Source of the DNA: JALHST01 sp038316335
Lineage (GTDB): Bacteria > Bacteroidota > Bacteroidia > Flavobacteriales > Flavobacteriaceae
Length of the DNA: 64,000 bases
NCBI GenBank assembly: GCA_038316335.1
Contig: JBBQAM010000001.1
Coordinates: 62,001 to 126,000 of the forward strand
Reading direction: 5' to 3'
In this document: positions 1 to 8,672 of the stretch, in pieces
Position numbering within the stretch: position 1 is the first letter of the stretch
How the letters are laid out: each line of letters starts with the position of its first letter
Translations under genes and position numbers: made by a program
Notes under the pieces: generated by a model
Database searches by the model: none
Seen by the model: the letters and a program-made list of their open reading frames with translations, nothing else
Told to the model about the DNA's origin: nothing

Positions 1-350
1 GCCATTTCATAGGATATTCTGGGTAATAGTACTTCATTTTCCAGAAATGACACATATAACAGGCCCGAGCAGTCCATACCCTTTTTCGTGGTACCACCGA
101 ATTTGTAACGTACACCTGAAAAGGAAAGGGCTGTAGTTATAATGGCATCGGCCTTCGAGATCGATGTTATTGGCGCAGGTGTTTCCTCCAAATCGGTTTC
201 CTCTAACAGAATACCTTCATTTTCATTCCCAGAAGCTTCAACGGTTACTTTGCGCTCCCCCCTATAGGTGGTTTTCTTTTTGATTGCCCCACAGCCAGTT
301 AGAAGCACCATTAAAGATGTGAGTATGATTTTGCGAATCATCTGGAGCAT
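1..350 (-). CDS. NlpC/P60 family peptidoglycan hydrolase lipoprotein (C-terminus outside window)
   Basis: Predicted cell-wall endopeptidase of the NlpC/P60 (C40) family, anchored as a lipoprotein. Only about 116 N-terminal codons are present; the gene runs off the left edge. The translation starts MLQMIRK, has a hydrophobic segment ending in the lipobox LLTGC, a low-complexity linker rich in Glu, then the domain start with GVRYKFGGTTKKGMDCSGL, where the Cys of DCSGL is the family's catalytic nucleophile. The catalytic His lies beyond the window. A start three codons later (341) gives a more usual 17-residue signal peptide. It lies downstream of lpxB on the same strand, with a small palindrome in between. 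Confidence 0.85.
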   Translation of the reverse strand, partial: MLQMIRKIILTSLMVLLTGCGAIKKKTTYRGERKVTVEASGNENEGILLEETDLEETPAPITSISKADAIITTALSFSGVRYKFGGTTKKGMDCSGLLYVSFLENEVLLPRISYEM

Positions 351-362
351 TTTTTCACGACC

Positions 363-378
363 CCCGATAGGTATCGGG
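363..378. repeat. short palindrome, copy 1 of a CCCGATA-NN-TATCGGG element
   Basis: CCCGATA, GG, TATCGGG: a 7-bp perfect inverted repeat with a 2-base centre, just upstream of the NlpC/P60 start. Closely related palindromes occur at 7359-7376 and, degenerate, at 41111-41126, always between genes. Confidence 0.5.
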
Positions 379-443
379 ACAGCAACTTTGAAATCAAAAT
401 TACATAAATTAATGAAAAAGGAGGTGATAATTTGGGGAGCTAC

Positions 444-1559
444 CTATTGAATTCCATTGTAGATCAACTGTGCGGTTAATGTGCTTGCCCCCTTACCCCC
501 AAGTTTTTTCGACAATTCGTCATAGGCCTTTAGTTGTGCTTCCCGCTGGGAACCCGACACTATTTTAGCCAATTCTACACGAAGATTTTGCGAATTTAGG
601 TCGTTTTGTATCAGTTCCTTGACCACTTCCCTGCCCATAATTAAATTGACTAGGGAAATAAAATCCAAGGTAATGATGCGCTTGGCAATTTGATAGGAAA
701 ACCAATTGGCGCGATAACAAACTACCTGTGGAACCTTATGCAGAGCCGTTTCCAAAGTTGCTGTTCCACTAGTTACCAAGGCGGCATGGGCAATACTTAA
801 AAGGTCATAGGTCTTATTGGCAACAAAACCAACATTGGGATTGTCTAAATAGGGGGTATAAAAATCCTTGTCCAAGCTTGGTGCCCCCGCTATTACGAAT
901 TCATAGTCTGAAAAGTCCTTGACTACCGATAACATAACATGGAGCATTTTATCGACTTCTTGCTTTCGACTTCCTGGTAACAGGGCAATGATGGGTTTAT
1001 CTACAGATAGGCCATTTTCAGATCGAAAATCCTGATCAATCACTTTCACGCGGTTGGCAATAGCATCTATCAAGGGATGGCCTACAAAATGCACGGGAAA
1101 GTGATGTTTGTTCTCGTAAAATTCTTTCTCAAAGGGAAGAATTACATACATGGCATCAATATCTCTTTTAATTGAGTTGATGCGCTTTTCGCGTGAGGCC
1201 CAAATTTGTGGTGAAATATAATAGTTGGTCTTAAACTTATGCTTTTTAGCCCATTTCGCAATGCGTAGGTTAAATCCTGAATAATCTATGAATACGATAA
1301 CATCGGGATTGAATTTTTGAATATCGGCTTTGCAGAAGTTTATATTTTTTAAAATGCTGTCCAAGTTCTGTAACACTTCGAGGAAGCCCATATAGGCCAT
1401 TTCCCTATAATGTTTGATCAAATCTCCGCCCGCAGCTAACATTAAATCGCCTCCCCAACATCGAATATCGGCATCCGTATCTACCAATTTCAATGCCTTG
1501 ATAAGATTGGCGCCATGCAGGTCTCCTGATGCCTCTCCGGCGATGATATAGTACTTCAT
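444..1559 (-). CDS. lpxB: lipid-A-disaccharide synthase LpxB
   Basis: Glycosyltransferase (GT19) that joins UDP-diacylglucosamine and lipid X to give the lipid A disaccharide at the cytoplasmic face of the inner membrane. The 371-residue length matches the family. Seen motifs: IIAGEASGDLHGANLI near residues 5-20, the ISPQIWAS region at 115-122, HPLID at 161-165, the nucleotide-sugar motif LLPGSRKQE at 193-201 and TSGTATLE at 263-270. It follows surE and a small membrane-protein gene on the same strand, an order common in Flavobacteriia. The ATG start directly precedes the conserved N-terminal beta strand, so the start is secure. Confidence 0.96.
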   Translation of the reverse strand: MKYYIIAGEASGDLHGANLIKALKLVDTDADIRCWGGDLMLAAGGDLIKHYREMAYMGFLEVLQNLDSILKNINFCKADIQKFNPDVIVFIDYSGFNLRIAKWAKKHKFKTNYYISPQIWASREKRINSIKRDIDAMYVILPFEKEFYENKHHFPVHFVGHPLIDAIANRVKVIDQDFRSENGLSVDKPIIALLPGSRKQEVDKMLHVMLSVVKDFSDYEFVIAGAPSLDKDFYTPYLDNPNVGFVANKTYDLLSIAHAALVTSGTATLETALHKVPQVVCYRANWFSYQIAKRIITLDFISLVNLIMGREVVKELIQNDLNSQNLRVELAKIVSGSQREAQLKAYDELSKKLGGKGASTLTAQLIYNGIQ

Positions 1560-1624
1560 TATTCTTTGCTCAAATTCTGAAATTCGTGTTGCCGACAGGC
1601 GTCAGTTTCCTGTTTCTACCATGA

Positions 1625-1906
1625 TTAAATAACCTTATAAAAAAGTACCACCAAAGCGGCAAGTAAGGTGGCGATCAATACGCCTTTTGCACGCTGATCT
1701 CTTTTTATTCGTAAGAAGCCAAAAAATGCCACTAGATTTAGAATGGCGCCCAAGGCCAATAAACTTCCGATTTGGTTCTGTTGAGCGGCCAATGTAAAAG
1801 TCTCTGTAATTCCAAACTCTGAAAATAACAGAATATATAAAAGCGTTCCAATAGTATTGGCGATAATTCCGACTGTAAAACCAATGATTAACTCCTTTTT
1901 ATGCAT
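1625..1906 (-). CDS. small three-helix membrane protein, unknown function
   Basis: 93 residues with three hydrophobic segments at about 6-28, 46-67 and 75-93, separated by short polar loops containing KRDQRAKG. No catalytic or metal-binding motif is visible and I do not assign a function. Its ATG overlaps the last 8 bases of surE, and lpxB follows 65 bases downstream, so the three genes are probably cotranscribed. The coupling to surE supports it as a real gene. An envelope role is plausible from the company of lpxB, but that is only inference. Confidence 0.75.
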   Translation of the reverse strand: MHKKELIIGFTVGIIANTIGTLLYILLFSEFGITETFTLAAQQNQIGSLLALGAILNLVAFFGFLRIKRDQRAKGVLIATLLAALVVLFYKVI

Positions 1907-2678
1907 GTAAATTCCAATTATTTATAATTTGTATGGCATGGTGGGCGGTTAAATCAAACTGAGTGGGTACCACTGAGATATAACCCTGTGATAATGCCCA
2001 TTCGTCAGTATCCTCCCCATTATCCAAAAGCTCGAATTCACCGGTTAACCAATAATATTCCTTGCCGGAAGGATTGGTTCGTTTATCAAATTTTTCTTTC
2101 CAATTGGCGCGGGCCTGTCTGCACACTTTAATTCCCTTTAACTGCTCTTTGTCAAGTTTGGGTATGTTGACATTGAGCACTACACCCTGGGGCATACCTT
2201 GGCCGATAGCCTCCCGTACGATTTTTTGAATGCTTTCTTTCGCGGCATTAAAATCGGCCTCCCAGGAATAGTCACAAAGCGAAATCCCGATAGCCGGAAT
2301 GCCCTCGATTCCTGCTTCTATGGCAGCGCTCATAGTGCCCGAATAAATTACATTGATCGACGAATTTGAACCATGATTGATACCGCTCACGCAAATGTCC
2401 GGTCTGCGCTTTAAAAGTACCTGTAAACCAAGTTTGACGCAATCTGCAGGAGTTCCACTGCAACTATATTCTTCATTGGCCCCGTTTTCAAGATCGACCT
2501 TCATCTTCTTTGAGTAAAGGGTATTGTCAATAGTAATTGCATGGCCCATACCAGATTGTGGGCTATCTGGGGCAACCACCACTACGTCGCCTATCTCCTT
2601 CATAAAACGTATCAGAGACCTCAGGCCTGGCGCCGAAATTCCGTCATCGTTCGTCACCAGTATCAAAGGTTTTGACAT
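1899..2678 (-). CDS. surE: 5'/3'-nucleotidase SurE
   Basis: Metal-dependent nucleoside monophosphatase (5'- and 3'-nucleotidase, often also exopolyphosphatase), a cytosolic survival and housekeeping enzyme. The 259 residues match the family. Metal ligands known from SurE structures are all present: the Asp pair in VTNDDG (residues 11-12), Ser in SPQSGMGHA (about 42) and Asn in SGINHGSN (about 101). The first gene of a surE - small membrane protein - lpxB unit, divergent from the tail-specific protease; a good -33/-7 promoter pair lies upstream. Confidence 0.96.
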   Translation of the reverse strand: MSKPLILVTNDDGISAPGLRSLIRFMKEIGDVVVVAPDSPQSGMGHAITIDNTLYSKKMKVDLENGANEEYSCSGTPADCVKLGLQVLLKRRPDICVSGINHGSNSSINVIYSGTMSAAIEAGIEGIPAIGISLCDYSWEADFNAAKESIQKIVREAIGQGMPQGVVLNVNIPKLDKEQLKGIKVCRQARANWKEKFDKRTNPSGKEYYWLTGEFELLDNGEDTDEWALSQGYISVVPTQFDLTAHHAIQIINNWNLHA

Positions 2679-2712
2679 AACATATACTTTATAGCGCTAA
2701 AATACGTTTTAA

Positions 2713-2742
2713 AAAAGATATCGTTCTTTCTGTGTTTAACAA
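2713..2742 (-). promoter_or_regulatory. Bacteroidota-type promoter for surE
   Basis: On the minus strand TTG (2742-2740), 19 bases, then TATCTTTT (2720-2713). This fits the Bacteroidota sigma-A pattern TTG - 19 to 23 - TAnnTTTG except for the last base. It lies 35 bases upstream of the surE ATG. Confidence 0.45.
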
Positions 2743-2873
2743 AAATTTAATGGCAGAGGGCTATTAACTGGCATGGTTTTTTCTGTATCTTACGGTGTTT
2801 AACTTATTTCCCAGTAATGGGAAATTCTTTGTAATATAATCATGTATCGCAAAGTCTTTAATAAAAAAATTAT

Positions 2874-5066
2874 ATGAAACGAAATTTAGCGTATGCTTTA
2901 TTCATAATGCTTATAGCGGTAGCTTCCTGCAGTTTTACGAATAAAACTTTTGAAAATGATGACAAAGACAAATTGCTGCTAGATCTTATCACTTATGTTC
3001 TAGAGAAAGGCCACTATGAGCCCAAAAATATAGACGATGATTTCTCGGTGAGTGTTTTCGAGGATTTTATCAATGTATTGGACCCTACCAAGCGTTATTT
3101 TTTGGAAAGCGATATAGAGGAATTCGAGCAATTCAAGTATCAGATAGACGATCAAATAAAAAATACCGACATTTCTTTTTTTAATTTGGTATATGATCGA
3201 TTGATGAAACGAATGACCGACGCCAAAAGTATTTACAAAGAAGTCTTGGCGACACCGTTTGATTTCAACCAAAATGAAACTATAAACATCAAGTACGAGG
3301 ATGTGCCTTTTGCTGCATCGCGCGAAGATTTAAAGGAGCGATGGAGAAAACAACTAAAGTATGCCTCGCTTGGGACCTATGATTCCAAATTATCCCACCT
3401 CAAAGAAGCTGGTAAAAGTTCGAAGGTTGTTAAAAATGACCAGGGCGATGAGGAAATTGAGGATCCTTTCTCGGATGCTACGGAAGATGCGAAGGTTATA
3501 TTGACTCCTAAAGACGCTGAGAAATTCGCTCGGGAATCGACACAAAAAACGTTGGATGAATTTTTTGATTTTGTCGATGATTTGGAAAGGAAGGATTGGT
3601 TTGTTCAATATATAAATACGATTGTTGATGAATTCGATCCCCATACTTTTTATTTCGCACCTGATGACAAGGAAAAATTCGACATGAGTATGTCTGGGAA
3701 ATTCGAAGGTATCGGGGCGCGATTGCAAAAGAAACCAGAAGGGGCCAAGATCGTTGAAATCATTTCCGGTGGTCCGGTATGGAGAGATCAACGCTTAGAA
3801 GTTGGTGATGAGATTATAAAAGTTGGTCAAGCTGGTGCCGAACCTATCGATATTGTCGGGATGCGAATTGATGATGCCATAAAGCTAATAAAAGGACCTG
3901 AAGGCACCGTGGTTGATTTAACCGTTCGAAAAGTCGACGGTTCACTCCAAACCGTCTCCTTGACAAGGGATGTTGTTGAATTGGAGGAATCCTACGCCAA
4001 ATCTGCGAGCATTAATAAAGGAAATCAAACCTTTGGAATTATAAACCTGCCAAAATTTTATGTTGATTTTGACGATTATTCTGAGCGTAATGCAGCAACG
4101 GATGTTGCGAAGGAAGTAGAACGTTTGAAACAAGAAGGTGCCGAAGGATTGATATTAGACCTTCGTGACAACGGTGGTGGATCCTTGAAAACAGTCGTTG
4201 AAATGGCCGGTCTGTTCATAAAGGATGGTCCGATCGTTCAAGTGAGATCAAACGGAAAACGTCAAGATGTATATGATGATAAAGACGAGCGTATACAATG
4301 GGACGGCCCGCTGGTAATCTTGGTCAATGAACTTTCGGCTTCCGCTTCCGAAATATTGGCCGCAGCCATGCAGGATTACAAAAGGGGGGTGATCATTGGT
4401 AGCAAGCAAACGTTTGGAAAAGGTACCGTTCAAAATGTCATTCCTTTGGATAATATCGTCCGAAGCAACGACCATGGCGATTTGGGGGCTATAAAGTTAA
4501 CGACACAAAAATTCTATCGAATTAATGGAGGGTCAACCCAATTGGAAGGTGTTAAAAGCGATGTTGTAGTACCCGATAAATATAGTTATATCGATTTGGG
4601 GGAGCGAGACCAACACAATCCCCTAAAATGGGATGAGATCGAACCGGCCAAATATATTCCATGGGATGGCTATATCGATTATGAGGAAACCATTGCCAAT
4701 AGCACCAAAAGAATGGCAGCGAATCCGCAGATCAAATTGATAGAGGAGAATGCCAGATGGTTGAAGGAAGAACAGGATGAGACTGAGATTTCCTTAAATT
4801 ATAATGTGTACAAAGCCGAAAATGAAAAAGATAAAGAGAAATCGGATTATTTTAAATCGCTATCAGACTATGATTCACATTTAACCTTTAAATCACTTAA
4901 ATACGAACAGGAATTGTTCACTCAGGATTCGGTATTACGTGAAAAACGAGATCGATGGCATCAGAATTTGGCAAAGGATGTCTATGTTGAGGAAGCCGTA
5001 AATGTTTTGCAAGACCTTAAGATGAACAACATAAAAAATAGTAAATTGGCAAGTGTCAAAGGATAA
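2874..5066 (+). CDS. prc: tail-specific (C-terminal processing) protease, S41A family
   Basis: Periplasmic S41A serine protease that trims or degrades proteins from the C-terminus. 730 residues, in the range of the long Prc/Tsp subfamily. The N-terminus carries a signal ending in AVASC (Cys19), so it is probably a lipoprotein. An N-terminal helical domain is followed by a PDZ domain starting about residue 280 (GKFEGIGARLQ), then the protease core. The catalytic dyad is visible as Ser about 490 in NELSASASE and Lys about 516 in TFGKGTVQ. The C-terminal extension contains the family's typical region. Monocistronic: divergent from surE and closed by a strong terminator at 5091. Confidence 0.94.
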   Translation: MKRNLAYALFIMLIAVASCSFTNKTFENDDKDKLLLDLITYVLEKGHYEPKNIDDDFSVSVFEDFINVLDPTKRYFLESDIEEFEQFKYQIDDQIKNTDISFFNLVYDRLMKRMTDAKSIYKEVLATPFDFNQNETINIKYEDVPFAASREDLKERWRKQLKYASLGTYDSKLSHLKEAGKSSKVVKNDQGDEEIEDPFSDATEDAKVILTPKDAEKFARESTQKTLDEFFDFVDDLERKDWFVQYINTIVDEFDPHTFYFAPDDKEKFDMSMSGKFEGIGARLQKKPEGAKIVEIISGGPVWRDQRLEVGDEIIKVGQAGAEPIDIVGMRIDDAIKLIKGPEGTVVDLTVRKVDGSLQTVSLTRDVVELEESYAKSASINKGNQTFGIINLPKFYVDFDDYSERNAATDVAKEVERLKQEGAEGLILDLRDNGGGSLKTVVEMAGLFIKDGPIVQVRSNGKRQDVYDDKDERIQWDGPLVILVNELSASASEILAAAMQDYKRGVIIGSKQTFGKGTVQNVIPLDNIVRSNDHGDLGAIKLTTQKFYRINGGSTQLEGVKSDVVVPDKYSYIDLGERDQHNPLKWDEIEPAKYIPWDGYIDYEETIANSTKRMAANPQIKLIEENARWLKEEQDETEISLNYNVYKAENEKDKEKSDYFKSLSDYDSHLTFKSLKYEQELFTQDSVLREKRDRWHQNLAKDVYVEEAVNVLQDLKMNNIKNSKLASVKG

Positions 5067-5090
5067 TCAAAATATGACGAACTAAAAAAA

Positions 5091-5118
5091 GCCCTGCTCA
5101 TTGAGCAGGGCTTTTTTT
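5091..5118. terminator. bidirectional intrinsic terminator
   Basis: GCCCTGCTC, ATT loop, GAGCAGGGC: a 9-bp GC-rich stem flanked by a run of A on the left (5084-5090) and T on the right (5112-5118). It serves the tail-specific protease on the plus strand and msrA, which ends at 5146, on the minus strand. Confidence 0.9.
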
Positions 5119-5145
5119 TAGCAAAATTTGTTTTAAATCTAAGAA

Positions 5146-5706
5146 TTAGGTCGATAATACCTTTAATTTGTTGGCATGCATTCTGCGCAATTTCCCTAAT
5201 TTTGGGGTAATGACGGCGCTGCAATACCCTTGCGCCCGATTGTTTCTATAGTAGTTCTGGTGATATTCCTCGGCTTCATAGAAAATACCCAGCTCACTTA
5301 TTTGCGTAACGATGGGATCATCATAATATGTGGCAACTTCTTTGATTACAGCTTCAGCAGTAGCTCTTTCGATTTCGTTTTGGTAAAAAATGACCGAACG
5401 ATATTGTGAACCCACATCGGCTCCTTGTCGGTTAAGGGTCGTTGGGTCATGGCTTGTTAAAAAAATTATCAAAATATCAGCATACGAAATACTATTGGCA
5501 TCATAGGTTACTTGTATCACTTCGGCATGACCCGTCAATCCCGAACAGACTTCCCGATAGGTCGGTTTGCCTGGAGCAGTTCCACCCGTATAGCCAGAAA
5601 TAACCTTCTCTACTCCCTTTACTTCCTGAAAAACAGCTTCGGTACACCAGAAGCAACCACCGCCGAGTGTCGCAATTTTTAAATTTTTAGTACTCATTGT
5701 ATTCAT
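5146..5706 (-). CDS. msrA: peptide-methionine (S)-S-oxide reductase MsrA
   Basis: Reduces the S epimer of methionine sulfoxide in proteins or free methionine. 186 residues, usual for the family. The active-site motif GGGCFWC is at residues 15-21, with the catalytic Cys18; SGYTGG, LTGHAEVIQV, SHDPTTLNRQGADVGSQYRS and the C-terminal EYHQNYYRNN segment are all typical. An internal ATG at codon 4 is an equally possible start. There is no signal peptide, so a cytosolic enzyme. msrB lies 200 bases away on the same strand but with its own leader. Confidence 0.96.
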   Translation of the reverse strand: MNTMSTKNLKIATLGGGCFWCTEAVFQEVKGVEKVISGYTGGTAPGKPTYREVCSGLTGHAEVIQVTYDANSISYADILIIFLTSHDPTTLNRQGADVGSQYRSVIFYQNEIERATAEAVIKEVATYYDDPIVTQISELGIFYEAEEYHQNYYRNNRAQGYCSAVITPKLGKLRRMHANKLKVLST

Positions 5707-5906
5707 TGTTTAAATGTAGGGTATACAAGTTTATCGGTTTCATTCTAATCTTTCTATAATACTTCCGTTCAATCGCCATATGATTTTAAGTTCCAACCGA
5801 AGGGTAAGGTAAATCACACTAAAAAATCGTGGGAACCACGAAAGAATTCACCATATTAGGTGAATCGTCCTTGTGAATTTTCTAAGACCGTTATGCGTTT
5901 CGTATG

Positions 5907-6365
5907 TTATACCTTACTGCGTTGCTTTTGAAGTGCCAAGGATTCAGAATTGATGCAATACCGCAAGCCGCTGGGTTGAGGGCCGTCAGGAAATACATGG
6001 CCCAGATGTGCATCGCAGGTATTACACATAACTTCTACCCGGATCATGCCGAAGGTGATATCCTTGGTATATTTTATTGCATTTTCCTTGATCGGCTGTG
6101 TGAAACTTGGCCATCCCGTACCCGATTCAAATTTAATGGTCGAATCGAATAGCGGCGTTTCGCAACAAACGCAATTGTATTTACCAGCCTCATGTATACC
6201 GCATAGCGCCCCGGTGTGTGCGGCTTCCGTGCCTTTTTTACGTGTTATTCGATACTGTTCCGGTGTTAAAAGTTCACGCCATTCGGCATCGGTCTTTTTG
6301 AGCCTTCTTTCAGGTTTTGGATTGCCTTTTACACAGTATTCAATTATATCCTTCCAAGTAAGCAT
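5907..6365 (-). CDS. msrB: peptide-methionine (R)-S-oxide reductase MsrB
   Basis: Reduces the R epimer of methionine sulfoxide. 152 residues with the SelR fold motifs in order: zinc-binding YNCVCC (Cys65, Cys68), SGTGWPSF (82-88), second zinc pair CNTC (Cys114, Cys117), HLGHVFPDGP and the catalytic RYCINSESL with Cys137. A Cys enzyme, not a selenoprotein. No signal peptide. Divergent from the nuclease gene; the 200 bases between msrB and msrA contain only two small inverted repeats (5829-5840, 5846-5865) without T-runs. Confidence 0.96.
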   Translation of the reverse strand: MLTWKDIIEYCVKGNPKPERRLKKTDAEWRELLTPEQYRITRKKGTEAAHTGALCGIHEAGKYNCVCCETPLFDSTIKFESGTGWPSFTQPIKENAIKYTKDITFGMIRVEVMCNTCDAHLGHVFPDGPQPSGLRYCINSESLALQKQRSKV

Positions 6366-6504
6366 GTTGTTGTTTTTTATTGGATTTAATTTCTACATAT
6401 CTCGTGCCACAAGGTAGAAAAGTACTCTCAGAAATGCTACTATTGGTCGCAACATGTTCATTAAACTTACAGATGTTCGGAGGTTATTAACTATGAATTT
6501 GAAC

Positions 6505-6512
6505 TATTTTTG
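6505..6512 (+). promoter_or_regulatory. -7 promoter box TATTTTTG of the nuclease gene
   Basis: An exact match to TAnnTTTG ending only 4 bases before the ATG at 6517. With transcription expected to begin a few bases after the box, the mRNA would be leaderless, and this argues for the 6517 start rather than the in-frame ATGs at 6454 and 6493. No good -33 TTG is visible at the usual distance. Confidence 0.5.
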
Positions 6513-6516
6513 CCGC

Positions 6517-7329
6517 ATGGACAGTACCCGGAATAAAACAATTTACGCGCTCTTATTGGTAATTTGCGTCGTCGGTTTTTGGCTTTTTGAAAATTTCTAC
6601 ACCCCAGACACGTACGGGAGCAAGGATACTTCGACCCTTGAATCCGGAATATTGGAAGTCTTGCTTCCAAGTTCGACTACAGGTTCTATAGTGAAGCATG
6701 CCTATTACACATTGTCTTATAATGAACCTTTCGAACAAGCGGAATGGGTGGCTTATATCCTAAAAAAAGAGCAACTGACGTATCAGGACCGGAAACGGCC
6801 ATTTTTTTTGGAAGATCCCCTAGTCGGATCGAAGTCAGCCGATTGGCACAATTATAAGGGTTCAGGCTATGATCGGGGTCATCTTTGCCCTGCTGGTGAC
6901 CGACGATTTTCAGAGCAAGCCTATAACGAAACTTTTTATACAAGCAATATTAGTCCACAGAGGAAGGACTTTAATGCAGGGGTTTGGAACCGCCTCGAAT
7001 TGCAGGTGCGACACTGGGCCAAAAGATATGGTAGTGTTTTCGTGGTTACCGGGGGAATCCTTGAAGAGGGGCTTCAGGAAATTGGGGAGGAAGATGTTGA
7101 TGTTCCAAACTATTTTTACAAAATTGTTGCAAAAGGACCTCCTGAAAAATTAGAGGGGATCGCATTTCTAATACCCACAAGGGAGAGCCAAAAAAGCTTG
7201 GAAAAATTTGTGGTTTCTATCGATTTAGTCGAAAAAATGACCGGAATTGATTTCTTTCAAAAATTGCCAGATGGCCAAGAAGCGCAATTCGAGAGAGAAG
7301 CAATCACCAAAGGGTGGAAATTTGATTAA
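6517..7329 (+). CDS. membrane-anchored DNA/RNA non-specific endonuclease (NUC/DRGH family)
   Basis: Metal-dependent beta-beta-alpha-metal nuclease of the Serratia NucA type, expected outside the cytoplasm. From the chosen start it has 270 residues. Residues about 8-26 form one hydrophobic segment (signal anchor or uncleaved signal). The catalytic motif YDRGHLCPAGDR is at about 118-129 with His122; the downstream NISPQRKDFNAGVWNRLE carries the metal-ligand Asn. FVVTGG and the C-terminal part also fit the family. It stands alone between msrB (divergent) and rodA (convergent). The upstream in-frame ATGs would only add residues without family similarity. Role could be nucleic-acid scavenging. Confidence 0.9.
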   Translation: MDSTRNKTIYALLLVICVVGFWLFENFYTPDTYGSKDTSTLESGILEVLLPSSTTGSIVKHAYYTLSYNEPFEQAEWVAYILKKEQLTYQDRKRPFFLEDPLVGSKSADWHNYKGSGYDRGHLCPAGDRRFSEQAYNETFYTSNISPQRKDFNAGVWNRLELQVRHWAKRYGSVFVVTGGILEEGLQEIGEEDVDVPNYFYKIVAKGPPEKLEGIAFLIPTRESQKSLEKFVVSIDLVEKMTGIDFFQKLPDGQEAQFEREAITKGWKFD

Positions 7330-7358
7330 AAGGGCGCCAATTGGATTTTGGATTTTGG

Positions 7359-7376
7359 TCCCGATAATTATCGGGA
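7359..7376. repeat. perfect 18-bp palindrome between convergent genes, possible terminator
   Basis: TCCCGATAA/TTATCGGGA is a perfect 9-bp dyad. Four bases later comes a T-run (ATTTTTTATTT), so it may terminate the nuclease transcript. It is copy 2 of the CCCGATA...TATCGGG element also seen at 363 and 41111. Confidence 0.55.
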
Positions 7377-7388
7377 TGGATTTTTTAT

Positions 7389-8672
7389 TTAGATACCTTC
7401 CTTTAATCGGTTTGAATCCAATTTCAGGAAGATGAATAAGAGGATTGTGAAAAATAAAAGCCCAGATCCTCCGTAACTAAAATATGGTAACGGTATTCCT
7501 ATCGTAGGCAGTATCCCGATAACCATCCCAATATTGATGAAATAATGAATCAGAAGAATAGAAATCACCCCGTATCCATACATTCGGGCGAATGGATTTT
7601 TTTGTCTTTCGGCCAAATATACCAGTCGCAACAACAAAAATGTAAAAAGCAGAACAACCGTAGCGGTTCCTAAAAACCCCCATTCCTCGCCGATGGTGCT
7701 AAAAATGTAATCGGTATGCTGTTCTGGTACAAAATCGCCCTTCGTACGGGTGCCTTCTAAAAATCCTTTTCCAAAAAAGCCGCCTGCTTGGATGGCCTTT
7801 TCAGATTGATAGGTGTTGTAACCTATTGTCTTTCGAATTTGTTCTAGTTTGGCGGGATCTTTTTCCAAACGCAACCAAAGACTGAAGCGGTCACGGTGTC
7901 TTTGTTCAAAAACATTGTTATATACAAAATTAACCGAAAGGGAAAATAGAATCGTTACCGCTACAATCATTGTCAACGGAAAAACCGGGACCTTGAAAGA
8001 TTTCTTCTTAAAAAAAAGAAAAAGAATCAATAGCAATACCAAGGCTATACTTACCCAGATCGTTCCAAAAATCAACGTCGTAATAAAAACGGCAATCGCC
8101 AAGAAAACAATCCCCAAATAGAATAAAGGCAATCCTTCCCTAAAGAGTACGAAGATCAAGGAAAAAAAAACGAGGGCGCTGCCAGGATCTGGTTGTGGAA
8201 TAATCAGTATCGCGGGTATCAAAATAATCAGAAAACCATATACCTGATGCTTAAAGCGCTTGATATCGGTTTGTATATCACTTAAATATTTAGCAAGGGC
8301 TAGGGCAGTGGCCACTTTGGCGGGTTCGGAGGGCTGCAGATTAAAGAAGCCTATGTCATACCAAGAAGTGGCACCTGCAATGGTCTTTCCGAAGACAAAC
8401 AAACCAAGTAACAGGACCACCGCAATGATGTAAAACAAACTTGCAAAACGTTCATAAAAGTTTGCTTCAAGCGCAAGGATAATGATGATGGAAACGAAAC
8501 TGGTCCCAATAAAAAATAGTTGCTTTCCGTGAAGGGTCCCAAAATTGAATATTGAAGTGTCTGATTGGCTAAAAGTACTTGAGTAAATACTCACCCATCC
8601 AATAATAACCAAGGCGATGTATAGAAATATAGAGAGCCAATCGATCCGCTTTATAATGCTCTTACCAGACAT
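7389..8672 (-). CDS. rodA: rod shape-determining protein RodA (SEDS glycosyltransferase)
   Basis: Polytopic SEDS-family peptidoglycan polymerase of the elongasome, partner of PBP2. 427 residues from the start MSGKSIIKRIDWLS, which overlaps the end of mrdA by 11 bases; a longer frame upstream would only run deeper into mrdA. About ten hydrophobic segments. Family signatures visible: FNLQPSEPAKVATALALAKY, PDPGSALVF, GFFGKGFLEGTRTKGDFVPE with the conserved EQHTDYIFSTIGEEWGF, and the C-terminal GIPLPYFSYGGSGLL. Last gene of the mreB-mreC-mreD-mrdA-rodA block, facing the nuclease gene. Confidence 0.96.
   Translation of the reverse strand: MSGKSIIKRIDWLSIFLYIALVIIGWVSIYSSTFSQSDTSIFNFGTLHGKQLFFIGTSFVSIIIILALEANFYERFASLFYIIAVVLLLGLFVFGKTIAGATSWYDIGFFNLQPSEPAKVATALALAKYLSDIQTDIKRFKHQVYGFLIILIPAILIIPQPDPGSALVFFSLIFVLFREGLPLFYLGIVFLAIAVFITTLIFGTIWVSIALVLLLILFLFFKKKSFKVPVFPLTMIVAVTILFSLSVNFVYNNVFEQRHRDRFSLWLRLEKDPAKLEQIRKTIGYNTYQSEKAIQAGGFFGKGFLEGTRTKGDFVPEQHTDYIFSTIGEEWGFLGTATVVLLFTFLLLRLVYLAERQKNPFARMYGYGVISILLIHYFINIGMVIGILPTIGIPLPYFSYGGSGLLFFTILLFIFLKLDSNRLKEGI

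Noticed and set aside
5829..5865. Two small inverted repeats (CGTGG-GAA-CCACG and ATTCACC-N6-GGTGAAT) between msrB and msrA
   Set aside because: Short stems, no T-run and no repeat elsewhere in the window; not enough to call a terminator or operator.
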